Positions 40,071 through 51,467 are shown, counted from the stretch's first letter. The stretch: 64,000 bases of DNA from Pyropia haitanensis (GCA_008729055.1 SDUX01000010.1:1550001-1614000), one strand, 5' to 3'. Made by a program: numbers and translations. Notes: generated by a model not told the origin, from the letters alone.

Positions 40071-42854
40071 ATGGTGTCAAGCATGGCCACCCGCTCCTTC
40101 TTGCTGGTCCCCGAGGGTGAGCCGTCCCCGACCGCCCCTCTGACTGTATCTGATGTTCGTGGGAGGTTGCAGTCGTTGATAGATGGCAGCTACGGGCCAG
40201 TGGCGGGGCTGGACCTAGGCGGCGCCGCCTACACCTACGACGCTGCGGCTGAGATGGATGCCCTCCTGGCCCGCGCCGCGGAGGCAGGCTCCCTCACCGG
40301 CATCCAGTCTGTGTCGCTTGCTCGCATCATCTCCACCCCTGCATCATCTACCGCGGACGCCTCCACCCACAACGACGCCCTCAACGCATTTACGGTGCTC
40401 GTCGATGCGGTTACCCAGAGGGTGCCGACGTTCCTTGCCCTCGATGTGAGTGACAACCACCTCGAGGCTATGGGCGCATCGCGGGTGGTGGACCTCCTCT
40501 CTGGGAAGGGCCCGAGCCTCCACGACGGCCTGTTTTGCCGCTGCGCGCTGGACGCAGCGGCCGGGCGGCTGCTGCTGCCGACGCTGATGCCTCCGTCGAG
40601 CGCACCCTCGTGGTCCACCACCCCGCTTCGGGTGTTGCGGCTGGATGGCAACCCACTGGGCGACGCGGGCGCCGCTGACGTGGCGGCACTGTTGGCGAGG
40701 AGTCCGGCGCTCCTCGAGCTGAGCGCATCGGGCTGCGGCTTGAGCGCCCGCGGCGTCTCGGCGTTGGCCGCGGGGATGCGCAAGGGGCCCGTCAAGCGGC
40801 TGACGTCGCTCACCCTGTCTCACAACGACCTCGGCGGTGGGGGAAGGGCCGGGGAAGCCCCCGACGACTCGGACAACGACGAGCTCCCATCTGCCGACGT
40901 GATGGACCAATGCCTCGCCGACGCGCTGGCAGAGAACCCCGACCTCCGCTCGCTGGACCTGTCGCACATGCAGCTGGGGCGCCAGCCCGCGGCGTGCGCG
41001 GAGGTGCTGTCTACCGTTGGCACCTGCTGCCGCGCACTGACTGCGTTCAACGTGGCCGCCAATCGGCTGCCGTTGTCCATGGGACAAGCCCTGGGCGCTG
41101 CGGTATCCCCTCAGCCGCAGTTGAGCGCCCTTGTTGCCTCCCACAACCCGCGGCTGGGCTCAGCAGGCGTGGCGGCGGTGGTGGCCAACCTGACGGCCGC
41201 CACCCACGGCCGGCTGCAGACGGTGGACCTGGCAGATAGCGGCTGTGGCCCGCTCGGTGCACTCGCCGCCGCTGCCGCCGCGGCTCGCTTGCCCGCCATC
41301 CTGTCCTTGTCCCTCGACTATGGCGCCGTCGCGGCGCCGCTGGTACCGGTCATTGAAGCGGCCGTGCCGACCGTTTCTTTGTCGTTCAACACCGTCCCCG
41401 ATGGGTGTGACTGGGCGGGGGTGGACGACCTGCGGCGGGAGCGCGGCGTGACGGAAGCAGAGGTGACGCGGGTGACGACGGCGCTCGCCGACGTGGACCT
41501 GTCCTTCCTTCTCAACGCGGGTGGCAGCGGCGGTGGGAGTGCCGGTGGCAGCACGGACGGCGGCACGGCGGAGGCCACCCGCGACACGCCGAGTGCGGCG
41601 GCCAGCCCCCTCGACGGGCGGGCCGACCGGGGGCGCCGGCGGCTCAGTGGCGCCAATGGCGTCGGCGCCCGTGCGGCGGCGATTGACTCGGCCGCCGCGG
41701 CAGCGGCGCCGTCTCAGGGTCAGCCAACCCCCTTTCAACGGCGCCCCGCGCCGTACAAGCCGCCCGCTGCGGCGTTTGAGGCGCTTCCCGTGGCGGACCG
41801 CGACGGCGCGCTGTCGGCGGCCTCCCCGGCCGGCTCGTCGCCGTTTGTGGTCGGCCGGTCCTCGCCACCTCTGCTGGCGTCCGTCGGCCCCGCCGTTCGA
41901 GGCGGGCGCGGCGGCGGCGTCGACGGCGGCGTCGACGGCGGCGGCACCGTCGTCGGCGCGTCGACGGCGGGCGGCGAGGCAGGCACCGCCGCCGCGGCGG
42001 CTGGCGTGGACCGCAGCGACAGTCGGTCGCGCCTGTCGGACATTAGCCGGCGGGTGCGGGGGCGGCTCGGCGCCGTGGCGGGCTCGCCCTCCCCGGGGGG
42101 GGCCCCCGCCGCGGCGGCCGCGGGCGCTGCCACCCCGCCACCGCCGCGCGGCGGCGGCGCCACCGCCGCGTCGGCGGCGGCGGCGGCAGACGGGCGTGCC
42201 GCCGCGGCGGCGGCGGCGGCTCTCGCCGACGCGGCGGGCGCGGTCGCGGCGGCGGCGCCGCCGCCGGCGGTGGCGGACGTACAGCGGCAGCGCTGCCGCC
42301 AGCCGTCGCTGTCGCTGGCGCCGGCCGGCCCACCGGCGGCGGCCGCCGCCAATGGCCGGGCCACCATCGCGGGGGATGAGCGGCAGGCGCTGCTGGCACC
42401 GGCCGTCGGCGATGGCGGCGGCGGCGGTGGCGGCCGCGGCCGCGGCGCCCGCGCCACCGACGAGGCCGCGCGGTCGGCGGGTGCGGCTGCCCTAGCGGCA
42501 GCCGCGGCTGCCCCGGCAGCCGGTGCGGCGTCGCCGGCCGCCGCGGCCGCGGACGCGGCCGCCGCGGCCGCCGTGGCGGCTGCCCCGCCGAGGGGACCCC
42601 GCGGGGACCCCGCGGCGCTTGGCGCGGCCGCGGCCGCCGGCCAGGGCCGGCGGCGGGTGGCGCCGACGGGCGCCGCGTGGGACGCGCCGCCCGCCACTGG
42701 CGGCCCGCGCGTGCCGCCCGAGGAGATCAAGACGGGGATGGCGCTGACGTGCTTCTCGGCGACCATCGCGCTGGCGGGCTTTTTGCTCCTCGTCATGATG
42801 TGGGTGAACCACGTCATATGGGATAAGCGCGTGTTCATTGACAAGCACTTGTAG
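40071..42854 (+). CDS. leucine-rich-repeat protein with C-terminal membrane anchor
   Basis: 927-residue, intronless protein. Residues about 30-430 hold ribonuclease-inhibitor/RanGAP-type leucine-rich repeats, for example LALDVSDNHLEAMGASRVVDL, LRVLRLDGNPLGDAGAADVA, LTSLTLSHNDLG and LVASHNPRLGSAGVAAVV. Residues about 480-885 are Ala/Gly/Ser/Pro-rich and low in order. A single hydrophobic segment (CFSATIALAGFLLLVMMWVN, about 892-912) lies 15 residues from the C-terminus, which suits a tail-anchored protein with the LRRs in the cytosol. No RanGAP catalytic arginine could be assigned. ATG 40071 lies in CCCCGATGG; 40083 is a second option. Likely a membrane-tethered scaffold; no partner is evident. 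Confidence 0.78.
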   Translation: MVSSMATRSFLLVPEGEPSPTAPLTVSDVRGRLQSLIDGSYGPVAGLDLGGAAYTYDAAAEMDALLARAAEAGSLTGIQSVSLARIISTPASSTADASTHNDALNAFTVLVDAVTQRVPTFLALDVSDNHLEAMGASRVVDLLSGKGPSLHDGLFCRCALDAAAGRLLLPTLMPPSSAPSWSTTPLRVLRLDGNPLGDAGAADVAALLARSPALLELSASGCGLSARGVSALAAGMRKGPVKRLTSLTLSHNDLGGGGRAGEAPDDSDNDELPSADVMDQCLADALAENPDLRSLDLSHMQLGRQPAACAEVLSTVGTCCRALTAFNVAANRLPLSMGQALGAAVSPQPQLSALVASHNPRLGSAGVAAVVANLTAATHGRLQTVDLADSGCGPLGALAAAAAAARLPAILSLSLDYGAVAAPLVPVIEAAVPTVSLSFNTVPDGCDWAGVDDLRRERGVTEAEVTRVTTALADVDLSFLLNAGGSGGGSAGGSTDGGTAEATRDTPSAAASPLDGRADRGRRRLSGANGVGARAAAIDSAAAAAAPSQGQPTPFQRRPAPYKPPAAAFEALPVADRDGALSAASPAGSSPFVVGRSSPPLLASVGPAVRGGRGGGVDGGVDGGGTVVGASTAGGEAGTAAAAAGVDRSDSRSRLSDISRRVRGRLGAVAGSPSPGGAPAAAAAGAATPPPPRGGGATAASAAAAADGRAAAAAAAALADAAGAVAAAAPPPAVADVQRQRCRQPSLSLAPAGPPAAAAANGRATIAGDERQALLAPAVGDGGGGGGGRGRGARATDEAARSAGAAALAAAAAAPAAGAASPAAAAADAAAAAAVAAAPPRGPRGDPAALGAAAAAGQGRRRVAPTGAAWDAPPATGGPRVPPEEIKTGMALTCFSATIALAGFLLLVMMWVNHVIWDKRVFIDKHL

Positions 42855-43197
42855 CTGTGGAAGCAGGAGGGTGGCGGGGGGGGGGGGGGGAGGAGGAAGG
42901 GGGGGGGGGAAGGCGGGGGGCGAGGCACGAACCGATCAGGGGCCGCTGCTGGGCTTGGCGCATGTTGTTGAGCGTTGTCATCTCTTCTCTTCGTGGATGG
43001 GTCGTTGCTCTGTACTGTTTCCTTTCAGCCTGCTCATTCACAACTTCTCTGCCTGCTTGTTGCTCTAACAGGAGAGCTCCCCCGCCCAGTCGCAACGCCC
43101 AGTCGCCGGAAAAAGTGAGCGGGAGGCCAGCAGCACAATCGCGACCGAGGCAGACCAGCCGACGCACGCCGACGGCGACGGCGCATGCCCCCACCCG
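42855..43197. other. 3'-3' intergenic region
   Basis: G-rich runs at 42878-42910 after the LRR stop, then moderate GC. Holds the 3' ends of the LRR and malectin-domain genes; no gene. Confidence 0.5.
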
Positions 43198-46100
43198 TCA
43201 CACGTCCATGTACTCAAAGTCGTGGCCGCCCACCAGCCGGGAGCCGTCGACCTGCACCACCACCTTGCCGCGGCCCGGCGGCATGACGCAGCTCAGCTCG
43301 TGGTCGCTCTCGACCTTGACGCCCGTGCACGCCGCCCGCGCCGCGCCAACGGTCACCGCCTTGGCCTTGCGCAGGTGGTGCCCCCACACGCGGACGCGGT
43401 ACCCCCCGCCGCGGCGCCCGCGGCCCGGGTTGACGCTCACCACCGTCGGCCCGCCGCGGACGTCGCGCCAGTGCACCCGCGGCGCGAGCACCGACACGCG
43501 CCCCTGCTGCACGAGCGGCATGACGACCGCGCCCGCGGGGCTGACCGCGACGGCCAGCCCGCCGTGGGCGGCGAGCACGTTGACTGACGCGACGCGCGTC
43601 CCGTCGGCCGACAGGCGGGCCAGGTGCAGGCGGCCGTCGCCGCTGCCGCCGGCAAACTTGGAGAGGAGCAGCGCGCCCTTGATGCCCCCGTTGAACACGT
43701 TGGACCGCACCTCGGCGAGGCCGTTGGTGGACGGCGTCAGCAGGGCCAGGGGGGGGGGGGCCAGCGCGGACTTTTTGGTCGGCGCCACGTACGCGCACTG
43801 CTTGCGTGCCAGGTTGGGGTGGCCGTGGAAGGAGCCGCGCGTCAGGCGCAGCAGCTTGTCGGTATTGACGGCCATCTCATCCTTGGCCGTCGTTGTGCAC
43901 GACGTGCGTACCCGCCCAAAGCCGGGGTTGGGGCCTACGTAGCGCCAAACGCACAGACAGACAACCGACAACAGCGGTGAGAAATAGGGCAGAGGTGCAG
44001 CCATAGGTGTGCGTAGCGAGGTCAGTATCGCTCTCCCCGTGTTTCCAGCACCACCCGTGAGGCCAGGTACGACCACACGCATGGCGCGCGGTCCCACCGC
44101 TCCGCCCCCCAACACCTCACGGCGCCCTGCAACACCCCTTCCCCCCCCCCCCCCGGGGTCGCGGCGGTCTTAGAGGCCACGCGCAAGGCCCGCCCCCAAC
44201 CGCCCCGCAGCCGTACCATTGTCCGTCGCGTAGATCTGCCCGTTGGAGTGCGGCAGCACGGTGAGCGAGTTGCGGAGGCCGCTCGCAAACACCGACACGT
44301 CCCGCCCGCCCGTCTGCACCGCCGTCGCCGGGTTGGTGGTCGAGTAGGTGATCGCGCCGTCAAAGGCGGCGCCCTTGCTCGTCCGTGCGAGCAGCGACGC
44401 GGCCGACAGGACGCTCTCGGGGGCGTTTTCAAACGCCTTGGCCGGCACGCCCGCGTTGGTCGTCCCTCCCACCTGGATGAGCAGGTCCCCGCGGCGCGTC
44501 GTAAACGCGAGCCCATTGACCGAGTGGTCGTGGTCCGACACGGGCAGCCCCGACACGACGGTGGCGGCCTTTTTCAAGCACCGCCCCGCCACGGGCGGCA
44601 CCGCCACAAACGCCTCGACGGCGCCATTGTGCCAGCCGCTGTGCCGCGGCAGCCGCCGGTCGCGCCCCCAGTAGAGGGTGCTCGTCGACACGTAGACGCG
44701 CACCGCGGCGGCCGCCACCCAGTCGGCGGGGTTAAACGCGATGCCGAGGATGGTCCGGTGGGGCCCCACCGGCCCCGACCCACACCACGACCGCACCACG
44801 TTGGTCGCGTGGTCCACGTCCGCGGCGATGATGCCCCGCGTGAGGGTGCCCAGGTACAGCCGCCCGTCGGGGCCGTACGCGATCGACGTGACCGACGGGG
44901 CCGCCCACGGGCGGCCGCCGCGCAGCCGCAGCGGCGCGGCGGGCGCAAAGCGCGGGGTGGTGTCGCCGCCCTCGGCGGCGCCGCGGACGCGGAACGGCAC
45001 GCCGTTGGTGGACCGCCCGTTGGCGGACCGCACCGTCACGGTGACGGTGCCCGCCACGCCGGGCGGCACGCGCACAAACATCGTGTCGGGCGTGGTGGTG
45101 CCCGTGTCGTCCTCGACGGTTGCCGCGCGGGCGGCGCCAAAGTAGGCGGCCTCGCCGCGGCGGAACGCCGCGCCCGTGATCTTGACCACATCGTACGGCC
45201 GCCCGACGGACGTGGACAGGTAGTGGATGGTCGGCACGACCGCGCCGTCGCGGTAGAGGAGGGACCGCCACCGGTGCGGGGTGGCGGCGTCGACGCCGAG
45301 GCGTAGCCGCGACGCCCCGCCGGGCGGCTTGACGTAGGTGAGGAGGAGCCGGTGGCGGCCGCGCTTGAGGTACACGCCCGCCGTGTGGGTGCGCGCCGGC
45401 CCCGCCACGCCACGGGCGTGGATGACCTGCTTGCCGCCCACCGCCATCGCGACGCCGCCGGCGGCGAGCAGCCGGAACGTGTGCACGCGGGCCGCGTCGG
45501 CCACAAAGTAGCCGGTGCAGCGGACGCCGACGGCGGCGCCCGCAAACGGGACGGGCAGCCGCCACAGGTTGACCGACGTCACCCGCCGCGCCCAGCTGGC
45601 CGCCGGCCGCGACAGGCGTGGCCAGACGGGCGGCGGCGACGCGGCGCCGCGGGCGGGGGCTTTTTGAAAGGTGCACCACAGGCCCTGCGTGACGCTGTCG
45701 CTGACCGTCACCGTCGTTGCCGTCGACGAGACGGCGCCGAGGGAATCCCGCACCGTCAGCAGGATGGGCGTGACGCCCAGCGGGAAGCGCATGGCACAGA
45801 CGGGCGCGCGGCACAGCGACCGGCCGTTGCGGCGGTTGCTCCACAGGTACGACACGAGCCGGCCGGCGCGCTTGGTGCGGCCGTCCCAGTGCGAGTGGGA
45901 GCCCCGCCCGTCGAGCCGCACCGTCGTGTGGCCGTCGCCCGTGTAGTCATACTCGGCGTACGGGCCGCCGGTGACGGCGTGCGCGAGGTGCGGCGCGCCC
46001 GGCGGGGCGGTCGGCGCGGGCGCCAGCGGCAGGCCGTCGGCCACGCGGCCGCCCTCCACCTTGACAATCAGCCCCGACACGATCGCGTCGCCGCGGACGC

Positions 46101-46689
46101 TGCGAAAGGCAACGACGAGGCGGCCTTCCGCGCCGACCGTCACGGGCGGCGTGTACAGGTACAGGGACGCGCGACGGCCGACGCGGCGGTACACGTCGAC
46201 ACCCGCGTGGACCGTCTTGAGGTGCGCCCCGTCACGACCCATGAGCACGTTGTACACGCGGCGGCCGGCGCCAAAGGCGGGCGCCCACGTCTCGGCCGCC
46301 ATCACCGCCACGCTCGCCCGCACGCCCGGCCGCATGGGCAGGACGTACGAAAAGGAGCGGCCGTAGCGGGCGGTGCGGAGCACCGCGTCATCCTTTGTGC
46401 GGGCAATCGGCGTGGCGGCGGCCACCGACGACACGCGGCCGCCGTGGAACCACGCGTCGGGCGTCCAGCCGTCGGCGCCCGCGTCGGCGCCGCCGGCGTT
46501 GATGCGGAGGACGGTGGCGCCCCACTCGACGGGCCGCGCCGCGGCGGCACCGCGCGACGGCGCCGCGGCGGCGACGGCCACGGCCGCGGCGACGGCGGCG
46601 AGGAGCCGCCAGCCGCGGCGGCGGCGGCGGCACGCGGCGGGCGGCCGGGATGGATCGCGTGGCCCGTTGGGCGGCACGGACGGGGCCAT
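43198..46689 (-). CDS. secreted malectin / PKD / PA14 / IPT / glucose-dehydrogenase-like multidomain protein
   Basis: 1069-residue predicted extracellular or lumenal protein in two exons: 46689-44217 and 43934-43198. The 282-base intron (GTACGG...CGTAG, phase 1) gives DNG-PNPGFG at the junction. After an Arg-rich tip, a hydrophobic Ala/Val segment (residues about 25-45) is a signal peptide or anchor. Then, by sequence character: malectin-like carbohydrate-binding domain (about 50-215), PKD-like repeat (about 250-350, LDGRGSHSHWDG), PA14-like domain (about 365-475, GYFVADAARVHTFRLLA), IPT/TIG fold (about 485-570, KITGAAFRRGEAAYFG), glucose/sorbosone-dehydrogenase-like beta-propeller (about 580-960, IAYGPDGRLYLGTL, DHDHSVNGLAFTTRRGDLL) and a second IPT/TIG (about 985-1069). 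Probably binds or modifies cell-wall sugars; enzyme activity is unproven as PQQ and catalytic residues could not be verified. Confidence 0.82.
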
Positions 46690-47896
46690 GGCGGGAGGGG
46701 GGGGGGGGACGCCGCCAACAGGGGGCGGGCAGCAGCCACCGTGGACGGCGACGGCGGTTCACTGCGAGGGGGGCGGGCACCCGCCAAGGTCGGCGGGCCG
46801 CCTCCTGCGGGACGTTGGGTATTCTTGAATGGCGTGCGTGCCGCCACGGCGCCGGCCAAAACGACGCAATGGACCCCCTGCCGAGGGACCGCCGCCGGGA
46901 ATGCGCGCGGGCACGGGGAGTCGGCGGCAGGTGGGCGCCCTCGGGCCAGGTTAGGCGGCATCAGCGACCCGGCTGGGCGTGGCCGCGGCGTGGCCAGCGC
47001 CCGCGTGCCCGCTGCTCGGCATCGTCCGCAAAGGTGGCGAGAGGAGCGTCCGGTCAGCGTTTCAAAAAAAGATGCTGTCATGGCGGCCGCGGCAGTCAGT
47101 AGCGATCCGTAGCCATTGGGCCGCGTGGACCCCCCCCTCCGCGGGTGCCACGGCAAGCCTTGGCATGCGCTACAGCCAGGCATGGGGCATCTGAGGCAGC
47201 ATGCGGCAACATGGCGCAAGAAAGGGCGGCGTCTTCTGCGGACACCCGGTCGCTCGTACCCGCATCGTCTGCATCCACGTCCCCCCCCTGGTTGCGGTGA
47301 GGGATCACGTAGCTGCCCCGCGCGGCGTGCGATCGGAAGGGACGGTGCGTTGCACGTTCGTCCGTGGAGACAGCGGCGGGGGTGTAAACACGAGTGGAGC
47401 GGAGGGGGCGGGGTGGAATCGGCCGCGTGGGGAACACGGCGGGTATTGCACGTGGGGAGGGCAGGAACCGCTGCGTCGTCCGATCCTCGTGGGCGGCTGT
47501 AAGCATGTCCTCCATGTGCCAGGCCCGCGCTCCAATGTCAACAGCTCTGGACGACGGTGCACGTACGCACGTTGGCAGCGCGCTGCGGGAATCGGTGGAC
47601 CAATCAGGCGGGCCATCGTGGGCCCGGCGCGGTCGGCAGTCTTCTACCCTGCTGGCTTGGAATCCCGTCATGCTGTCCAGATACAGTCCGTAGTGGCCAA
47701 AGGACCTCAGAAAAACTTGCGTGCAGTCGATCACCAATTAATGAAGTTGCCGTCCGCGTCTCGTGGTGCGCGCGGGTGACGTGATCCGCCACCTTGCTGC
47801 GCACGCCCACCTGTCCTGGCGACCCGCAACCGATCAACCTTGGCCTGCCCGGCCTCGGCTGCAGTGCCCTCGTCTTGGGGCGGATGCGTCGCCGTC
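46690..47896. other. divergent intergenic region
   Basis: Upstream of the malectin-domain gene (minus) and the nuclease-like gene (plus). GC-rich near 46700, becoming moderate by 47200-47890. No repeats or gene recognised. Confidence 0.45.
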
Positions 47897-49687
47897 ATGG
47901 GCAGCTATCGGGACCTACTGTCCGATGCTCTCGATGGCCTAGCGTCGGCGGCAGTCGGGCAGCGGCAGCCGCTCCCGCGGCGAGGGCAGCAGACGCGGGC
48001 GGCGGAGGACGGCGGCGGCCACCGCCGTTGCCGCCGCGATGGCGGTGGCGGCCACGGAGGCAGGCGCAGTGGTGGCGGGAGGCGGCAGCCGCTGCCGCTG
48101 CGGGGGCAGCGGCGGCAGGGAGCGGCGGCGGTGGCGGGGGTAACAGCGGCGGTGGGCGGCGGCGGCGGAGGCAGCGGGGGCCGCGGCGGCGGGGGGCGAC
48201 GGCGCCGGTCGGCGCTGCCGTGGCGGGCGAAGCGGCGGCGGCCGGAAAAGACGGCGGCGGTGGCAGCGGCAGCCGGGGCGGCAGCCACCCGGCAGGGGCG
48301 GCGGTGGCGGGGGCGGCTGCCGGATCGGCAGTCTGCCGGCCGCCGGCCGGACAGACCGCAGCCGGCGGAAGCCCGCGAGCGGCGGCAGCCAGCAGGCGGC
48401 GGCAGCCCGCGAGCGGCGGCAGCCCCCGGGCGGCGGCCGGGCGCGGCGGCAGCGGCGGCAGCTGCAGCCGGGGCGGCAGCTAGCCGGCGGGCATGCGTCG
48501 GGACCATCGGCAGGGACCCCCGGCGTCCCCCGATGCGGGAGCGGCGGGCGCTTCTCTCCTCTCCTGGTCCCCTCTCCTGGTCCTGTCCCTCCCGCCAGCC
48601 AGTGCCGAGGAGCCCCCGCCCCCACCTGCTCCCACAGGGCACGACAGGCCCCGAGTCGGCGACTTGGGCGGTGCGAGCCTCGGTGCAGCCAATGTGGCTG
48701 GGGGGGGGGGGGGGGGGGTGTCCAGAGAGGAGAGGGTGCCGCCGGGGTCTCGTGAGTTCGGCTTCTCGTTCCGGGGACCCGCCCAAGGCCGTCTACAACA
48801 CGCGCCTCAGCGTTTCTTTTCTCCTGGAGGTCGTCAATCGGAAGGCGTTGGCGCCGAGAGTGAACAGCGCAGCCGGCGAGAGGTTGCAGAGAGCCGCGGT
48901 CGTGGACGAGGACATCTACGCGTCTCTCCAAGGCGTCAGTGCTGCACTGGAGACTGGTTTCGCCCCCGTCGCCTGGGAGCGGTTCGTATTCTCAGGGCTC
49001 ACGGCGGTGAGTCAGGCGCGGCGCGTTTGCTCCCAGAAGCTCGGCAAGCTTGGGCGGGATGGGCGCGAGCAGCGACCACTGGACCGGTTCACCCTCCTCG
49101 ACTTGTTTCCCGCTTCTGCACCATATGTGAGCAGCGTAGCCTGGCTTGAAGATGCCACAGTCGATGCATTACGTGCGTTTGCCGGCTTCCGTCCCTTTAG
49201 CTCCTTCAGCTCGCTGCTGGACAAGAATGACGAGGAGTTGGTGAGCTTTGTGTGGCAGGCGGACAAGACGAACTTCCCCGCTGTGGACGGCGTTCTATTC
49301 TACCTATGTACTGGATGCGAGGCTCGGCCTGGACCCCGCCGCGGGCAACTCGTCGTCGTCTTCCTACAGGTGAAGAACAAAGAGAACGTGACCGTGAAGG
49401 ACGTCATCGACAGCGCCCGTACAGCCTCAGAGTTCTTCAAGGCTGCCGCTGATGACCCGTCCTGGACATCCCGGTGTGCTTTTGTTGTTCTCTCTTGCCA
49501 AAAGCAGACCCTGCACCAGAATGTGGACCTGGGTGCGACAGATCTTCCTGTTCTAGTCGTCGACGAAGCAGGACTGCAAGCTACCTTTGGGCCCGGTCTT
49601 CACGCACTCATCCGCTCGTCTGCCATTGCTTTTGGAACGCAAGTGATTGACCTGACGCGTGCGGAGTTCTCGGAATGGCAATCGTAA
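47897..49687 (+). CDS. protein with PD-(D/E)XK-like nuclease C-terminus
   Basis: Frame of 596 residues. The first 20 codons (MGSYRDLLSDALDGL) look real, then a GGCGGCAG-type minisatellite (about 47950-48480) encodes Gly/Arg/Ala. From about 48790 the sequence is varied and protein-like to the end (AVYNTRLSVSFLLEVVNR, AWERFVFSGLTAVSQARRV). The C-terminal 150 residues contain FPAVDGVLFYL (Asp464) followed by LVVVFLQVKNKENVTVKD (Gln491-x-Lys493), a spacing and strand pattern typical of restriction-endonuclease-fold (PD-(D/E)XK) domains in Crinkler/RHS-type proteins. This assignment is motif-based and tentative. The minisatellite could be intronic and a G19 run at 48700-48718 could hide a frame error, so the N-terminal half is uncertain. 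Composition is less GC-rich in the conserved half. Confidence 0.6.
   Translation: MGSYRDLLSDALDGLASAAVGQRQPLPRRGQQTRAAEDGGGHRRCRRDGGGGHGGRRSGGGRRQPLPLRGQRRQGAAAVAGVTAAVGGGGGGSGGRGGGGRRRRSALPWRAKRRRPEKTAAVAAAAGAAATRQGRRWRGRLPDRQSAGRRPDRPQPAEARERRQPAGGGSPRAAAAPGRRPGAAAAAAAAAGAAASRRACVGTIGRDPRRPPMRERRALLSSPGPLSWSCPSRQPVPRSPRPHLLPQGTTGPESATWAVRASVQPMWLGGGGGGCPERRGCRRGLVSSASRSGDPPKAVYNTRLSVSFLLEVVNRKALAPRVNSAAGERLQRAAVVDEDIYASLQGVSAALETGFAPVAWERFVFSGLTAVSQARRVCSQKLGKLGRDGREQRPLDRFTLLDLFPASAPYVSSVAWLEDATVDALRAFAGFRPFSSFSSLLDKNDEELVSFVWQADKTNFPAVDGVLFYLCTGCEARPGPRRGQLVVVFLQVKNKENVTVKDVIDSARTASEFFKAAADDPSWTSRCAFVVLSCQKQTLHQNVDLGATDLPVLVVDEAGLQATFGPGLHALIRSSAIAFGTQVIDLTRAEFSEWQS
47950..48480 (+). repeat. 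GGCGGCAG-type minisatellite
   Basis: Degenerate tandem GGCGGCAG/GGGGCAGC words with GCCGG interruptions, inside the nuclease-like gene frame. It is open on both strands, as such repeats often are, so openness is not evidence of coding. Confidence 0.7.
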
Positions 49688-51366
49688 AGGCTTCCCGTTG
49701 AAGCGCGGGGTTGTACAGGACAGTGGCAGCGATGGAAGATGGCTGGAGCTCGGGGGGATGGGACTGTGTGGGCAGCAGCAGGAAGGTGGACGCGGCTCTT
49801 GGAGGGGGGGACGCGGCTCCTGTTCCACGGGAAGCCCGTGCGCTGCCTGTTGCTTTGCCGCCCTGCCTCCTCTGCCCCGGTCGCCCGTCTATGGCGGAGC
49901 GGCCAGGCCGCTGCATGCCCAATCTACTTATCGGTCGCACCGGGTGATCTCCTCACACCGATGGCCGCTGTTGAGTGCCTAGCCCGCCGTCCCCGCCACG
50001 TGACCAGCCCGCCATTCCGCCCCTCCACCGTCGCCCCGCACCCCCCCCTCCCCCCCCACCCCCACGACCGCTGCGCCGACGCCAACGCAAGGGTCACCAG
50101 CAGCCTGTTCGCATGGACGCAGCCCCGTCGCTCTGCCGGCCACTGACAGCGATGCACGTCATGGCGTCGCAGTGGCGGTCGACGCTCCCCTCCCACCTTC
50201 CACCACTTCTCTCAAACGGGGGCGGCGGTGGCGGCGGCGGCGGCTGCAGTGGCGGCAGTGGCGGTGGTGCCCGCCCGGGCGGGTGGGCGGGTTGGCAGGC
50301 GGCGCACGGTGGCTGCTCTTGTCCTGTCGCCGCCCTCGCTGTTTTTTTGTTTTTTTTTTCACGGGCCGCAATCCGTTGCGTCCAACGTGCTCCCCCCCAA
50401 TGCCCATCCGAACGCACTACGTTTCCACCCGCCGTCGGGCGAGCAGCCACAAGCCACACGCGCGGGGCTCTGCGGTGCGTCTCGACAGCGCTCGGGCTTG
50501 CAGCGGGCGCCGTTCCTGGTCCAAAGACGGGGAGCGCGAGGGGCGACGGCGCAGTCGTCCTCCCGTTCACCCACCCCCCTTCTGCGCGTGGCAAGGCAGC
50601 CTTTGGGCGAGGTTCTTTGTGCGTGTGCAGATCGCATGGCGCGTGACGCTATCTGCGCTGTGAAGCGCAGCGGACGACAGCTGCTACAGACTTGTCGGGA
50701 CACGTAGCGGTTCTGCGATTGGCCAGTACTTACAAGCGCGGTCGCCACGATCCATTGTGTTGCCCTGGCTCTCACAGCATCTCAGGTCGTAACGTGCATG
50801 GCAAGTCTTGCGTTAATTTGTTTAAATTGAGCGCAACGGTCACAACCCGTCACCCAACTCAAATCGTCTTGTACTTCTCCCTCCGGCAGATTGGCCGGCC
50901 CCCCATCACAGAGCCGCTTCGAAGTAGTCAGGTGGCGTCCAGTCGGGACCCGAGCGCCACCCAACTGCCATGCGCCCGCCCTTGCGTTTTTGCGTGCTCA
51001 CGCCCACTCTCACTGGCAGCCATGACCGCGGGTGTCACGATTGCGCCCCTGCGTGTGACGCGCGCCGTGGCGGCGCGCGTCGCTCGCCCGCCGCCCCAGA
51101 CTGTGGGTGTGGACGGGTGCGGCGGCCGTGGTGGCCAACAGGGCTGTAGGCACAGCGGCCGTCGTTGGTGACGGCAGCGTGGCCGGCGGTGTGGCGTCGG
51201 CGTTGACGGCGGAGGGACGGCGGCTGCAGCAGCGGCTGTCTGCCCCCCTCCGTCCTGCTTTCCCCCCGCTCTTTCCCCTCCCCCCCCCCCCCGGTCCCCC
51301 TTCCCTCCCCATCTCCCCCCCCTACTCTCTTGTCGAGCCCGGTAGCGGCTACCGGGCCGGTCTGGG
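49688..51366. other. intergenic region upstream of Rheb-like gene
   Basis: Mixed composition. A T-rich tract (50341-50359) and an AT-rich stretch around 50805-50880 lie upstream of the GTPase gene, with C-runs at 51280-51300 forming its leader. No gene recognised; open frames at 50100-50700 lack domains. Confidence 0.45.
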
Positions 51367-51435
51367 ATGAGCGCCGCACCCACTGGCCTGGGCACTGACG
51401 GTGCCGGGGGCGGCGGCGGTGGCGGCGGCGGCGGC

Positions 51436-51467
<32 letters not shown>

